A stretch of DNA of 64,000 nt from Segetibacter aerophilus (GTDB lineage: Bacteria > Bacteroidota > Bacteroidia > Chitinophagales > Chitinophagaceae), in NCBI RefSeq assembly GCF_007991655.1, contig NZ_BJYT01000007.1, positions 186,001-250,000 on the forward strand. The letters are read 5' to 3'. The notes under the pieces were generated by a model that ran no database searches, was not told where the DNA came from, and saw nothing but the letters and a program-made list of their open reading frames with translations. The position numbers were made by a program, and so were the translations under genes. Below are positions 7,989 through 18,278 of the stretch, piece after piece. Within the stretch, counting starts at the first letter, position 1; each line of letters begins with the position of its first letter.

Positions 7989-8003
7989 TGTAAAATTTAC
8001 ACA
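7987..8003. promoter_or_regulatory. Perfect 8-bp inverted repeat at the amylase transcription start
   Basis: TGTGTAAA and TTTACACA flank a single central A. The dyad abuts the proposed -7 box and covers the expected transcription start, the usual place for a repressor operator. Its core TGTA-N5-TACA recurs upstream of the neighbouring Nudix regulator. Confidence 0.55.
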
Positions 8004-8035
8004 TTTTAAATGTGTGCCTAACGAAACACTTGAAT

Positions 8036-11000
8036 ATGAGATCAACATTTACGCTCTTTTTTTTAGTATGCATTATTAATGCGAAAAGTCAGCTGCTAAC
8101 TTGGTCTCCCCAATTTCCTTCTGACCAATCTCCAATAACAATTACTGTTGATGCAACTAAAGGCAACAAAGGCTTGCTGGATTATACCGGCACAGTCTAC
8201 ATGCATTTTGGTGTAATTACCAATCTTAGCACATCTCAATCAGACTGGAAATACGTTCCAACCACGTGGGCCACTACTACTGCCCCAACCGCGACACCTG
8301 CCGGAACAAATAAATGGTCTTTCACTATCAACAACCCACGTACTTATTTTGGTGTACCTGCAGGCGAAAGAATTTTAAAAATTGTGCTGCTTTTCAGAGA
8401 TGCCTCAGGAAGCCGCGTTCAAAGAAATGCTGACGGCTCTGATATTTACGTCCCCATATATCCGGCCGGTACCAAAGGAATTCAGTTCACTCAGCCTTTT
8501 ATACTGCCTACTTATTCTTTAACGCACGAAGACATTAAATCCGGGCTGGGCGTTCCTGTACCTGTGACTGCTGTCGCTGCGGCAAACGATGGTGTACTTA
8601 ATTTATATTTTAATGGCACAAAAATCAGCGGGCCGGTAAGCGGAAATACAACGATTACCGGAAGCGCAACTCCTTCTATTAAAGGCAACCAGGAGTTTAT
8701 CGCGGAATATATCTCGGGAGGCGTTAGCTATTACGATACTATAAACTATTATATCACCCCTGATAACACCATAGCAGCTTTGCCTGCGGGAGTAAAAGAG
8801 GGTATTAATTACGATCCTAACTGTAGCTCTGCTACATTGGTCCTATTTGCACCTAACAAAAATAATGTAGTTGTCGTAGGGGATTTTCCAGGAAGCGATT
8901 GGACGCCTAAGGCACAATTTCAAATGAATAAGACTCCTGATGGAGATTACTATTGGCTTACGCTCAACGGTCTTGTTTCAGGTACAGAATACGCCTACAA
9001 CTATAGAGTTGATGATTCTATTTATGTAGCAGACCCTTACACGGAGAAAGTGTTAGATCCTTACAATGATCCCTACATTTCCACTGCAACATATCCTAAT
9101 CTAAAACCATATCCCACCAACCATAATGTATCTGCAGCAAAAAATGGTATCATGAGTGTGTTGCAGACTTGCCAGGCTCCATATAATTGGCAGGTGACTA
9201 ACTTTACAAAACCAGATAAAAGAAACCTGGTTACTTACGAGCTTTTAGTGCGCGATTTTGGAGATGCAAGAAACTACCAAATGCTCATTGACACCATTAG
9301 TTATTTTAAAAGGTTAGGTATAAATGCAATTGAATTAATGCCTGTAAATGAGTTTAACGGTAATGACAGTTGGGGTTATAACCCAACCTTTTATCTTGCT
9401 TTAGATAAGGCGTATGGTACTAAGAACAAGTTTAAGGAGTTTATTGATTTATGCCATAAAAACGGCATAGCTGTTATTTTGGACGTTGTGTACAACCACA
9501 TGGATGCTGCTTCTACCCCACAAGGAAAAATGTATTGGAGTAATGGCAGACCTGCCGCAAATAGCCCTTGGTTTAATCAGACTGCGCCCCACCCTTACAG
9601 TGTTTTCGAAGATTTAAATCATACCTCAACAGCTACCCAATACCTGGTGGAAAGGTCGCTCGATTATTGGTTGTCGGAATACAAGGTGGATGGATATAGG
9701 CTCGACCTTGGAAAAGGATTTACACAAACTACTTCAAACGGTACTACCGTTGAAAATTATGACGCCAGCAGGGTAGCAAATCTTGAACGTTATTATGATT
9801 ATGTGGTTCCCAAATACCCCAATACATACATGATAATTGAATTCCTCGGCCAGCAAAGGCAGGAAGAGCAAGAGTACGCCAACCACGGATTTTTATTATG
9901 GGGTAACAACAATCCCGCGTATAACCAGGCAACGATGGGCTATGACAACTCAAATTTTTCAAAGATTGTCTATAACAGCGCAGAGGAGGCATTTACAACT
10001 CCTGCTGAAATCGGCTACATGGAAAGCCACGATGAAGAACGGTTGATGTTTAAAAACTTGTCTTTTGGAAACAGCTCAGGTGCTTATAATGTAAAAAACC
10101 TGGCAACTGCTTTGGAACGGCAGGCAGCAGCTGCGGCCCTGTTCTTTACCATTCCGGGGCCAAAAATGATCTGGCAGTTTGGAGAAAGAGGATATGATGT
10201 ATCGATCGATGCAAATGGCGGAAGAGTATCTGCAAAACCTCCCCATTGGGAGTATATGCAGGACCCTAATCGTCTGAAGTTATTTGACGTGTACTCGAAA
10301 TTGATCCGTGTACGCTTGCAAAATCCTACTGTTTTTAATAGTACGGCTTTCACCTACGACTTCTACGATAACAACGGGAACTTCAAGCGGTTTCAAATAG
10401 CTGACCCCAATCCAAACGGAATGAAAGTAACAGTGGTGGCAAACTTTGATGTGGTTCCGCAGACACGTACAGTTACTTTCCAATCCACTGGTACGTGGTA
10501 CAGCTTTGTGAGCAATGGAGCGGGCACAGGACTAAACGGACCAACAGGTACAACCGCCAATATATCTTCTACAAGCCAGGCTATTACTTTACAGCCGGGA
10601 GAATATCATGTCTACATTGACAGGCAAGTTGTTCTTCCCCTAAAGTTGCTATCATTTAATGGCAGACGAACCACCAATAATATTTCGCTTGGATGGCTGA
10701 CCACGAACGAGGATAATGTGAAACATTTTGTTGTTGAGCGCTCTTTTGACGGAGTTGATTTTAATAGCATTGCCACCGTAATAACGAAAAATTCTTCCGA
10801 TGCTCAGATTACTTATAGTTATGTTGATAGTGATCCTGCGGCCACTAAGAGTAAAAAGAAAATTTACTACCGCTTAAAGATGAGCAACAAGGATGGCAGC
10901 TTTAGTTATTCAACTGTCGCTGTGATTAATGCCTCTTCCTCCGGTACTGCTTTTTCAATGTATCCTAACCCAGCTAAAGGATCGCAGGTATACCTTTCGT

Positions 11001-11197
11001 TAGATGAAGTTTTATCAAGTGCAATTCATTTTAAAATAGAAGATTCAGCGGGAAAACTATACAAAAGCTATACTCAGCCTTTGAATGATAATAAGACTAT
11101 TCCTGTCGATATTAAAAATCTCTCTTCAGGAGTTTATATTCTTACGGCTGAAACAGGGGGTAAAACATTTGTCAAACAATTTCTTATACAACATTAA
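8036..11197 (+). CDS. Secreted GH13 alpha-amylase/pullulanase-type enzyme with T9SS sorting domain
   Basis: Cleaves alpha-glucan outside the cell or at its surface. The ATG at 8036 (1053 residues) gives a clean signal peptide (MRSTFTLFFLVCIINAKSQ); the frame extends eight codons upstream to a GTG that is less likely. An N-terminal beta domain (about 20-150) is followed by a CBM48/E-set-like domain (about 265-345) and a GH13 barrel (about 390-850). Visible GH13 motifs are DVVYNH, DGYRLD (nucleophile Asp near residue 557), IIEFLG (acid/base Glu near 602) and ESHDEE (Asp near 666). The C-terminus (about 970-1053, YPNPAKG...VKQFLIQH) is a type IX secretion sorting domain. It precedes susCDE and probably feeds them oligosaccharides. 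Confidence 0.94.
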   Translation: MRSTFTLFFLVCIINAKSQLLTWSPQFPSDQSPITITVDATKGNKGLLDYTGTVYMHFGVITNLSTSQSDWKYVPTTWATTTAPTATPAGTNKWSFTINNPRTYFGVPAGERILKIVLLFRDASGSRVQRNADGSDIYVPIYPAGTKGIQFTQPFILPTYSLTHEDIKSGLGVPVPVTAVAAANDGVLNLYFNGTKISGPVSGNTTITGSATPSIKGNQEFIAEYISGGVSYYDTINYYITPDNTIAALPAGVKEGINYDPNCSSATLVLFAPNKNNVVVVGDFPGSDWTPKAQFQMNKTPDGDYYWLTLNGLVSGTEYAYNYRVDDSIYVADPYTEKVLDPYNDPYISTATYPNLKPYPTNHNVSAAKNGIMSVLQTCQAPYNWQVTNFTKPDKRNLVTYELLVRDFGDARNYQMLIDTISYFKRLGINAIELMPVNEFNGNDSWGYNPTFYLALDKAYGTKNKFKEFIDLCHKNGIAVILDVVYNHMDAASTPQGKMYWSNGRPAANSPWFNQTAPHPYSVFEDLNHTSTATQYLVERSLDYWLSEYKVDGYRLDLGKGFTQTTSNGTTVENYDASRVANLERYYDYVVPKYPNTYMIIEFLGQQRQEEQEYANHGFLLWGNNNPAYNQATMGYDNSNFSKIVYNSAEEAFTTPAEIGYMESHDEERLMFKNLSFGNSSGAYNVKNLATALERQAAAAALFFTIPGPKMIWQFGERGYDVSIDANGGRVSAKPPHWEYMQDPNRLKLFDVYSKLIRVRLQNPTVFNSTAFTYDFYDNNGNFKRFQIADPNPNGMKVTVVANFDVVPQTRTVTFQSTGTWYSFVSNGAGTGLNGPTGTTANISSTSQAITLQPGEYHVYIDRQVVLPLKLLSFNGRRTTNNISLGWLTTNEDNVKHFVVERSFDGVDFNSIATVITKNSSDAQITYSYVDSDPAATKSKKKIYYRLKMSNKDGSFSYSTVAVINASSSGTAFSMYPNPAKGSQVYLSLDEVLSSAIHFKIEDSAGKLYKSYTQPLNDNKTIPVDIKNLSSGVYILTAETGGKTFVKQFLIQH

Positions 11198-11374
11198 ATA
11201 GGAGTAGAACCGATACGGGCCGGCAAAAACAAGAGATTAGATGCAACATATTTATGGAAGTCTTGTCTTAATAAGACTATTCTTTTGTCACGTTGCGCTT
11301 GATGTATTCTTCAAAATCCGATTATTTCGATCCAAACTGCTTTAGTAAGAGTAAAATTTTTTAAACAAAGAATC

Positions 11375-14329
11375 ATGACCATTAAGAAACTGATTTATGC
11401 TTTTGTCTTGCCTTTGCTTCTTTTCTCAGGACAATTGATTGCGCAAGAAAGAGTAGTTACCGGCAGGGTAACAGACACGAGCGGGGGTGCTGTAGTAAAT
11501 GCTTCAGTTATAGTTAAGGGCGGCAAAACAGGAACACAAACAGGAACCGACGGAGCCTTTTCATTAAGAGTGCCTGCCAATGCTTCAACTTTGGTTATTA
11601 GTTCGGTAGGTTACGGCAGCCAGGAAACGGCCATTGGTGGAGGCACTGTTAATGTAACTTTGAGAGCTGCCAACACTGCATTAAGTGAAGTAGTAGTTAT
11701 CGGATATGGCACAGTTAGAAAAAAAGACCTTACCGGTTCTATTACCACCATCACCTCAAAAGATTTTCAAAAAGGAACTATTACCACTCCCGAACAGTTG
11801 ATTTCGGGGAAAGTGGCCGGTGTTTCAATCATCTCTAACGGCGGTGCACCAGGATCGGGAAGTACGATCCGTATACGTGGCGGTTCATCACTAAATGCAA
11901 GTAATGATCCTCTCTTCGTAATCGATGGCGTACCAATGGATAATGGAGGTATTGCCGGTGCTGCCAGTCCTTTAAGCTTTATCAATCCTAATGACATCGA
12001 ATCCTTTACAATTCTGAAAGATGCGTCTGCTGCCGCTATTTACGGAACCCGCGCTTCCAATGGCGTTATATTGATCACGACCAAAAGAGGCCGCAGTGAT
12101 AAGTTTCGGGTAAATTTCAGTTCAGTTAATTCCTTAGCCCAGAATTCTAAGCAAGTTGAAGTATTGAGTGCAGAACAAATTCGTTCTATCGTAGCTGAAA
12201 AAGGTACCGCAACGCAAAAATCACAAGTGGGTACTGCCAATACAAACTGGCAAAAGGCAATCTATCAAACAGCTCTTACAAGCGACAACAACATTAGTTT
12301 TACTGGCGGAATTAAAAAGCTTCCTTACAGACTTTCTTTGGGTTATCTAAACCAGCAGGGTGTTTTAAAAACAGACTTATTACAGAGAGGTTCTATAGCT
12401 TTTGTTCTAAATCCAACGTTTTTGGATGGACACTTAAAAGTTGATCTTAACCTTAAAACAAGCTTACAGAAATATCATTTTGCAGACCAGGGAGCAATCG
12501 GCACTGCAGTGTACTTTGACCCTACTCAACCTATTTATAGCAACAATAAACGTTTTGGTGGGTATTTCGAATGGTTAAGTGCTGACGGTAAACCAAATAC
12601 TCTTGCAGCCAGGAACCCGCTTGCTATGTTGTACGACAGAGATGCAAATAGTAACACAAATAGAAGTATTGGTAATTTACAGTTAGACTATAAATTTCAT
12701 TTTCTACCTCAGCTACGTGCTAATCTAAATGTGGGCTATGATGGATCTCTAGGAAAAGGATCAACGTTTATTTCGGATAGTTCAGCGCTTGCATATGCTG
12801 TTGGCGGTTCGTTCAGCGAGTACAAGCAAAAGAAGGAGAATAAATTATTGGAGTTCTACCTGGCCTATGCTACAGATCTAAAATCAATCAATAGCAGGTT
12901 CGATATCCTGGCCGGTTATTCTTACAATAATTACCTTACTACCAATTATTCATTTGCCGGATATAACGCTCGGGGCGTACAAATTGGTGCAAGCCCTACG
13001 TTCCCTTTTAACAGGCCTGAAAATACCCTGCTCTCTTATTTCGGTCGTTTAAATTATGTGTTGGATGAAAAGTATTTGCTGACAGCCACTATCCGGCGCG
13101 ATGGTTCTTCAAGGTTTGGACCTTTGAATAAGTATGGAACTTTTCCTTCGCTGGCTTTGTCGTGGAGAATTAATGAAGAATCTTTCTTGAAAGGCAGCAA
13201 GGCTGTATCAGATTTAAAACTTCGTCTGGGTTATGGTACAACCGGCCAACAGGAAGGGATAAATAACTATGACTTCCTCTCTGTTTATTCATTAAGTAGC
13301 CAGTCGGCCAGTTACCAGTTTGGAAATACATTCTACCAAATGTATCGTCCTAGCGGCTACAATCCCGCGATCAAGTGGGAGGAAACAACCACTTCGAATA
13401 TTGGTCTTGATTATGGGTTTCTTAATAACCGTATTACCGGTAGCATCGACGTCTATTACAAAAAGACAAAAGACTTATTGAATTCGGTTCCTCAAACAGC
13501 AGGTACAAACTTTTCTGCTTACCAGCTGGAGAACGTAGGTGACATGAATAATAAAGGTGTCGAGTTCAACATTAATACTCAACCTATCAGAAACGCTGCT
13601 GTTACATGGGACGTTGCTTTCAACGTTACTTATAATAAGAATACCATTACAAATCTGACTAAAGTAAAAAATGACCCTAACTACCTTGGCTTTCCAGCTG
13701 GGGGCATAGGCGGCGTACAAGGTTTTGCTTTTCTGAATGCAGTAGGCGGTAGCAAGAATACTTTCTATCTCTATCACCAGGTCTACGACGTAACAGGCAG
13801 TCCTATTGAAGGATTATTCGAAGACGTAAACCGCGATGGTATCATCAACGAGAACGACAAGTATAAAGGAAAAAGAGCGGATCCAAATGTGTTTTTAGGA
13901 TTTAGTACGAACCTTACTTCGGGCAAGTGGAATGCTGGTTTCGTTGTAAGAGGTAGCTTTAATAACTATGTATACAACAACGTATATAGTTCTAACGGCA
14001 GGCTGAATACAATTTTAGGTGCTCAAGTAACCGGAAATGCATCAGTGAACTATCTCGAAACAAAGTTCGTGGGTAATACAGAGCAACAACCACTTAGTGA
14101 CTTTTACCTTCAAAATGGTTCTTTTCTTAGAATGGACAATTTTAACGTAGGATACAATTTTGGTAGGGTTGCTAACAATAGGGCTACGCTACGTGCAAGC
14201 CTTGGTGTTCAAAATGTTTTTGTTATTACAAAGTATACAGGATTAGATCCTGAGATTAGCAGCGGGATAGACAATAACATATATCCAAGACCGCGTATTT
14301 ATTCCCTGGGATTAAATCTTGACTTTTAA
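11375..14329 (+). CDS. susC: SusC/RagA-family TonB-dependent glycan transporter
   Basis: A 984-residue outer-membrane importer that takes up oligosaccharide bound by SusD, powered by TonB. Order: signal peptide (1-23, ending LIAQ), carboxypeptidase-regulatory-like domain (about 27-105), the SusC signature SEVVVIGYGTVRKKDLTGSI (about 104-123), plug (about 115-225), then a 22-strand-type barrel ending in an aromatic residue (NLDF). There is no STN signalling domain, so it is not expected to control an anti-sigma factor. It follows the amylase by 177 bp and precedes susD by 34 bp. Starch or maltodextrin as substrate is inferred from the neighbouring GH13 and SusE-like genes. Confidence 0.95.
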   Translation: MTIKKLIYAFVLPLLLFSGQLIAQERVVTGRVTDTSGGAVVNASVIVKGGKTGTQTGTDGAFSLRVPANASTLVISSVGYGSQETAIGGGTVNVTLRAANTALSEVVVIGYGTVRKKDLTGSITTITSKDFQKGTITTPEQLISGKVAGVSIISNGGAPGSGSTIRIRGGSSLNASNDPLFVIDGVPMDNGGIAGAASPLSFINPNDIESFTILKDASAAAIYGTRASNGVILITTKRGRSDKFRVNFSSVNSLAQNSKQVEVLSAEQIRSIVAEKGTATQKSQVGTANTNWQKAIYQTALTSDNNISFTGGIKKLPYRLSLGYLNQQGVLKTDLLQRGSIAFVLNPTFLDGHLKVDLNLKTSLQKYHFADQGAIGTAVYFDPTQPIYSNNKRFGGYFEWLSADGKPNTLAARNPLAMLYDRDANSNTNRSIGNLQLDYKFHFLPQLRANLNVGYDGSLGKGSTFISDSSALAYAVGGSFSEYKQKKENKLLEFYLAYATDLKSINSRFDILAGYSYNNYLTTNYSFAGYNARGVQIGASPTFPFNRPENTLLSYFGRLNYVLDEKYLLTATIRRDGSSRFGPLNKYGTFPSLALSWRINEESFLKGSKAVSDLKLRLGYGTTGQQEGINNYDFLSVYSLSSQSASYQFGNTFYQMYRPSGYNPAIKWEETTTSNIGLDYGFLNNRITGSIDVYYKKTKDLLNSVPQTAGTNFSAYQLENVGDMNNKGVEFNINTQPIRNAAVTWDVAFNVTYNKNTITNLTKVKNDPNYLGFPAGGIGGVQGFAFLNAVGGSKNTFYLYHQVYDVTGSPIEGLFEDVNRDGIINENDKYKGKRADPNVFLGFSTNLTSGKWNAGFVVRGSFNNYVYNNVYSSNGRLNTILGAQVTGNASVNYLETKFVGNTEQQPLSDFYLQNGSFLRMDNFNVGYNFGRVANNRATLRASLGVQNVFVITKYTGLDPEISSGIDNNIYPRPRIYSLGLNLDF

Positions 14330-14363
14330 ATAATTCGTAAACAGAGCTTATAATATTAGTAAC

Positions 14364-15962
14364 ATGAAGCATAAAGATTTTAAAATATTAATCGCAGGAG
14401 CAGCAACAGTACTGTTTATGTCGGCCTGTACAAAAAAGCTGGATTTGGTTCCCACCAATGATGTAGGGCCAGGTGCAGTGTATTCAACATCGGTAGGATA
14501 TAAGCAAGCGATAGCTAAAGTATATGGTGCTATGGCGCTTACCGGGAATTCAGGTGGCGCTGGTAGTCCTGATATTTCTCCTCAAATTATTAATGACGAG
14601 GGAAACTCTGACTTCCTCCGTATGTACTGGTACCTCCAATCGCTTACTACCGATGAGGCCGGTTGGACTTATCACAGTAATACTGATCCTGTTGGTATTC
14701 ATCAAATGAACTGGTCTTCGGTAAACCAAACTGTTGCCGGGCTTTACTTTCGTTCTTACTTCCTGATCACTTTAGCCAACGACTTTATCAGGCAATCTTC
14801 GGACGAAAATTTAAGCAGCAGGGGGATCACTGGTACCAGTGCAGACAGTATTCGAAAGTACAAAGCAGAAGCACGTTTTTTAAGAGCTTACCAGTACTGG
14901 GTGCTAATGGACCTTTTTGCCAACCCGCCTTTTGTTACAGACGCAGATCCTATTGGTGGCCCTTTGCCAAAGCAAATACAGCGTAAAGATTTATTTACTT
15001 TCATAGAAAGTGAGCTAAAAGATCTTGAAACTCAATTGCTTGCCCCACGAACAAATGAATACGGAAGAGCAGACCAGGCAGCAGCCTGGGCGCTGTTATC
15101 AAGAATGTACTTGAATGCCCAAATTTACACAGGTACTCCTAAGTATACTGAAGCGATTACTTATTGCAACAAAATCATTGGAGCCGGCTACACTTTACAT
15201 CCGAAGTATAAAGAATTGATGCTTGCCGATAATCATCTAAATACTGACGAATTTATTTTTACTATCAATTACGACGGGACCTATACTCAAAACTGGGGCG
15301 GTACCACAACACTTACTCATGGACCTGCCGGCGTACCCGCTGACAGTTCAGGAACAAGTGGTAATTGGAACTGTATAAGAATTACCCAGCAGTTCGTCAA
15401 TCTTTTTGATGCACAGGATATAAGAGGCCAGTTCTGGACACAAGGTCAAAACAAAAACATGACCCAATTGCTAGATGTAACCACGGATGGATATTCTTCA
15501 ACAAAGTTCAGAAACAAAACAAGGACGGGTGCACCAGCACCTCATATGGATCCGGCAAAAAACTGGGTTGATATCGACTTTCCTTTGTTTCGTTTAGGAG
15601 AAATATACCTGACTTATGCAGAGGCAGTTTTAAGAGGTGGAACTGGAGGAAGTAACGCTACTGCGCTTTCCTATCTTAACCAACTAAGTGTACGGGCAAG
15701 GCCCAACGATCCTGCTGCAAGTACTTATGCTCAGCTTACCCTCCCTTACATTATAAATGAAAGAGGTCGTGAGTTATTTTGGGAGTGCTTAAGACGCACC
15801 GATCTTATTCGTTTTGGCCAGTTTACAACCAATGCTTACTTGTGGGCATGGAAAGGTGGAACGCCAAATGGTACTGCCGTAGATAGTAAATACAACATCT
15901 TCCCAATACCTGCTATTGACCTTACTTCTAATTCAAACCTGGTGCAAAACCCTGGCTATTAA
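14364..15962 (+). CDS. susD: SusD/RagB-family glycan-binding lipoprotein
   Basis: A 532-residue surface lipoprotein forming the lid of the SusC pore. The lipobox FMSAC places the lipidated Cys at residue 22. An alpha-helical TPR-like core follows (YKAEARFLRAYQYWVLMDLF at about 170-189, a typical SusD segment), and the C-terminus has the family pattern RTDLIRFGQF near 480. It is translated from an ATG 34 bp after susC and 19 bp before susE. Family membership is secure; the ligand (alpha-glucan) is inferred from context. Confidence 0.95.
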   Translation: MKHKDFKILIAGAATVLFMSACTKKLDLVPTNDVGPGAVYSTSVGYKQAIAKVYGAMALTGNSGGAGSPDISPQIINDEGNSDFLRMYWYLQSLTTDEAGWTYHSNTDPVGIHQMNWSSVNQTVAGLYFRSYFLITLANDFIRQSSDENLSSRGITGTSADSIRKYKAEARFLRAYQYWVLMDLFANPPFVTDADPIGGPLPKQIQRKDLFTFIESELKDLETQLLAPRTNEYGRADQAAAWALLSRMYLNAQIYTGTPKYTEAITYCNKIIGAGYTLHPKYKELMLADNHLNTDEFIFTINYDGTYTQNWGGTTTLTHGPAGVPADSSGTSGNWNCIRITQQFVNLFDAQDIRGQFWTQGQNKNMTQLLDVTTDGYSSTKFRNKTRTGAPAPHMDPAKNWVDIDFPLFRLGEIYLTYAEAVLRGGTGGSNATALSYLNQLSVRARPNDPAASTYAQLTLPYIINERGRELFWECLRRTDLIRFGQFTTNAYLWAWKGGTPNGTAVDSKYNIFPIPAIDLTSNSNLVQNPGY

Positions 15963-15981
15963 ACTACTTTAAACTTTAAAT

Positions 15982-16818
15982 ATGAAACGGTATTTTCATT
16001 TCATTTTACCATCGTTGGCACTTCTGGTAATGTTAGTGTCAGGATGTAAAAAAGAGATAGCACAGATCTATTTAGAAGGAGGAACTGCACCAACGCTCAG
16101 TGCATCTGTCACCGGCACCATACCTCTTTCTTTTGCCAATCAAGCAGATCCTGCTATTAAACTGAGCTGGACAAATCCTAATTACAGATTTACGACAGGT
16201 ACGAGTTCTCAAAACGTAAACTATCTGTTAGAGATTGATACCACAGGGGCAAACTTTAGCAACCCTAGCAGACAAACTATAAGCATTGCCAAGGATTTAA
16301 GTATGACTATTACACATAGCCAGCTTAATGATTACTTGCTGAACCAGTTGGTGTTGAAACCAAAAATGCCGCATAATATAGAAATGAGGGTAAAAACATC
16401 GTTAGGTACAAATGGCGCAGCGGCTCTTGTTTCTAACGTGTTGAAATTTACTGTAACCCCTTATGAAATTCCTCCAAAAGTTACTCCTCCTCCTTCAGGA
16501 AAGTTGTACATAGTAGGAAGTGCTACACCCGGTGGATGGGATAATCCTGTACCAGATCCGGCGCAGCTGTTTACTAAAGTAAGTGAGACGTTATACCAAA
16601 TTACTATTCGCATGGTCGGTGGTGGTTCTTATTTACTACTGCCTGTCAACGGAAGTTGGGATGCGAAGTATGGAGGAACGGGCAGCAACAATGCAAATAA
16701 TGTAAGTGGTGATGATTTCAAAGCTGGCGGTGGTGACCTTCTTGCTCCTGCTGCAAGTGGAGTGTATAAAATTGTCGTTGATTTTCAACGCGGTAAATTC
16801 ACTGTAACCCCTCAATAA
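15982..16818 (+). CDS. susE: SusE-like starch-binding lipoprotein with one CBM-like module
   Basis: A 278-residue lipoprotein (lipobox LVSGC, Cys22). The N-terminal half is the SusE-type Ig-like domain (about 35-165, with IKLSWTNPNY). The C-terminal module starts at GKLYIVGSATPGGWDNPVPD and includes YLLLPVNGSW. Related modules occur twice in the next gene, so the two proteins together carry three. The Trp and Asn/Asp-rich loops suit alpha-glucan binding at the cell surface. It is last but one in the susCDE operon, with short intergenic gaps. Confidence 0.88.
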   Translation: MKRYFHFILPSLALLVMLVSGCKKEIAQIYLEGGTAPTLSASVTGTIPLSFANQADPAIKLSWTNPNYRFTTGTSSQNVNYLLEIDTTGANFSNPSRQTISIAKDLSMTITHSQLNDYLLNQLVLKPKMPHNIEMRVKTSLGTNGAAALVSNVLKFTVTPYEIPPKVTPPPSGKLYIVGSATPGGWDNPVPDPAQLFTKVSETLYQITIRMVGGGSYLLLPVNGSWDAKYGGTGSNNANNVSGDDFKAGGGDLLAPAASGVYKIVVDFQRGKFTVTPQ

Positions 16819-16825
16819 AAACAAT

Positions 16826-17971
16826 ATGAAAAGTCTATCAAAAATATTTCTTCTCGCTGCGGCCTTTCTAAGTTTCGTTGCCTGCGATAAAGTAAACGAT
16901 TTGCAGGTGAACCAAAACAGTATTGCGCCTGTGCTTAGTGTTTCATCTGCTACAGTTGCCCCGCTTCCTGCAGACTCAAACAAGACAGCTCTTACGCTGA
17001 CCTGGACATATCCTAACCATGCCGTGAGCGACCCAAATAGCATCAAATACATTATTCAGATTGACTCTTCCGGTAAAAATTTTACAAAGGCTTTTACTAA
17101 AGAAGTTATAGGTAGCCTTACAACTTCTTTTACAGGAAAGGAACTCAATACAATTTTATTGGGATACGGGTATCCCTTCAGCGTACCTGTTGCAATGGAT
17201 GTGCGCGTTACTTCATCTTATAGCAACAACAACGAAAGCAGGACTTCCAGCAGTGTTAAAGTAATGATGACTCCTTATAAAGTGCCACCTAAAGTTGTTC
17301 TGCCTACAACAGGCAAGTTATTCATTGTGGGTAGTGCGACCCAGGGTGGTTGGAACAACCCTGTTCCTGCGCCAGCGCAAGAATTTGCAAGGTTGAACGA
17401 AACGACATTTGGAGGCGTATTCCAATTAATTGGAGGCAGCGAATATTTGCTATTGCCATTAAATGGAGATTGGGGTCATAAGTATTCCGTAGCTGATAAA
17501 TCAAAAGCAGGTTTAAGTGCAGGAGGAGATTTTGGATTTGATCTAAACGATAATATCCCCGGTCCAACTACTTCAGGATTGTATAGAATAATTGTTGATT
17601 TCCAAAGTGGCAAGTTTACTGTTACGCCATACACAGGCAACCTACCTTCTAACTTATTCATAGTAGGCGATGCTACCGCAGGCGGATGGAATAACCCTGT
17701 TCCTGAAGCTTCTCAAAAATTTACGCGTGTTAATTCAGCTGTGTTTGAGATTACTTTACCGCTAGTTGGTGGTAAGGAATATTTGTTGCTCCCTACTAAT
17801 GGCGATTGGGGTCACAAATTTGCTGTTAAAGACAATTCAATCACAAATCTTTGGCAGGGCGGAGACTTCGGTTATGACCTTCCTTCGAATTTTCCCGGCC
17901 CTGCAACTAGTGGCACTTATAAAATTCAGGTAAACTTTGCAACCGATAAATTCACGGTTACAAAACAATAA
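16826..17971 (+). CDS. SusE/SusF-like starch-binding lipoprotein with two CBM-like modules
   Basis: A 381-residue lipoprotein (lipobox FVAC, Cys20). A SusE-type N-terminal domain (about 30-150) is followed by two modules, one beginning GKLFIVGSATQGGWNNPVPA (about residue 164) and the other SNLFIVGDATAGGWNNPVPE (about residue 274). Both also contain YLLLPxNGDWGHK. They are closely similar to each other and to the single module in the upstream gene, pointing to recent duplication. It starts 7 bp after the previous stop and ends the operon, 22 bp before a strong terminator. It probably tethers starch at the surface; it fills the place SusF has in other loci. Confidence 0.88.
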   Translation: MKSLSKIFLLAAAFLSFVACDKVNDLQVNQNSIAPVLSVSSATVAPLPADSNKTALTLTWTYPNHAVSDPNSIKYIIQIDSSGKNFTKAFTKEVIGSLTTSFTGKELNTILLGYGYPFSVPVAMDVRVTSSYSNNNESRTSSSVKVMMTPYKVPPKVVLPTTGKLFIVGSATQGGWNNPVPAPAQEFARLNETTFGGVFQLIGGSEYLLLPLNGDWGHKYSVADKSKAGLSAGGDFGFDLNDNIPGPTTSGLYRIIVDFQSGKFTVTPYTGNLPSNLFIVGDATAGGWNNPVPEASQKFTRVNSAVFEITLPLVGGKEYLLLPTNGDWGHKFAVKDNSITNLWQGGDFGYDLPSNFPGPATSGTYKIQVNFATDKFTVTKQ

Positions 17972-18278
17972 GAATCGTTTTTTGCTTATTATAAAACCAG
18001 CTCTCAAGGCTGGTTTTTTTGTTGAATGCTCATTCAGCGAGTGTAAGCTTTGTAGGGTTTGAGCAAAAACGGCTAAATTGTTGAAAGTGCTGTAGAGCGC
18101 CTTTACTCCTTTTTACCCATAGGACACAGCTGTAAAGGATATTCTATCATTGACAAAAGCACCTGATAAAGCCCTTACTGGAAACAAGTATGATAAGTAA
18201 TCCTTCGAGGCTTAGTGAAGTTTGATATTATTACTTGGGTCAATTTCATTTACTTTTACCAACAACAATTTTTTACGC
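17972..18278. other. Gene-free region after the starch locus
   Basis: Holds the sus operon terminator (17993-18020). The remaining 250 bases before yicC show no convincing gene, RNA or promoter box. Confidence 0.6.
17993..18020 (+). terminator. Intrinsic terminator of the sus operon
   Basis: AAAACCAGC pairs with GCTGGTTTT around a 7-nt loop and runs into a T tract, 22 bp after the last sus gene. Confidence 0.9.

Noticed and set aside
11265-11277. GTCTTA-A-TAAGAC palindrome between amylase and susC
   Set aside because: Too short and not T-tailed enough for a terminator; it lacks the TGTA-N5-TACA core of the other dyads.
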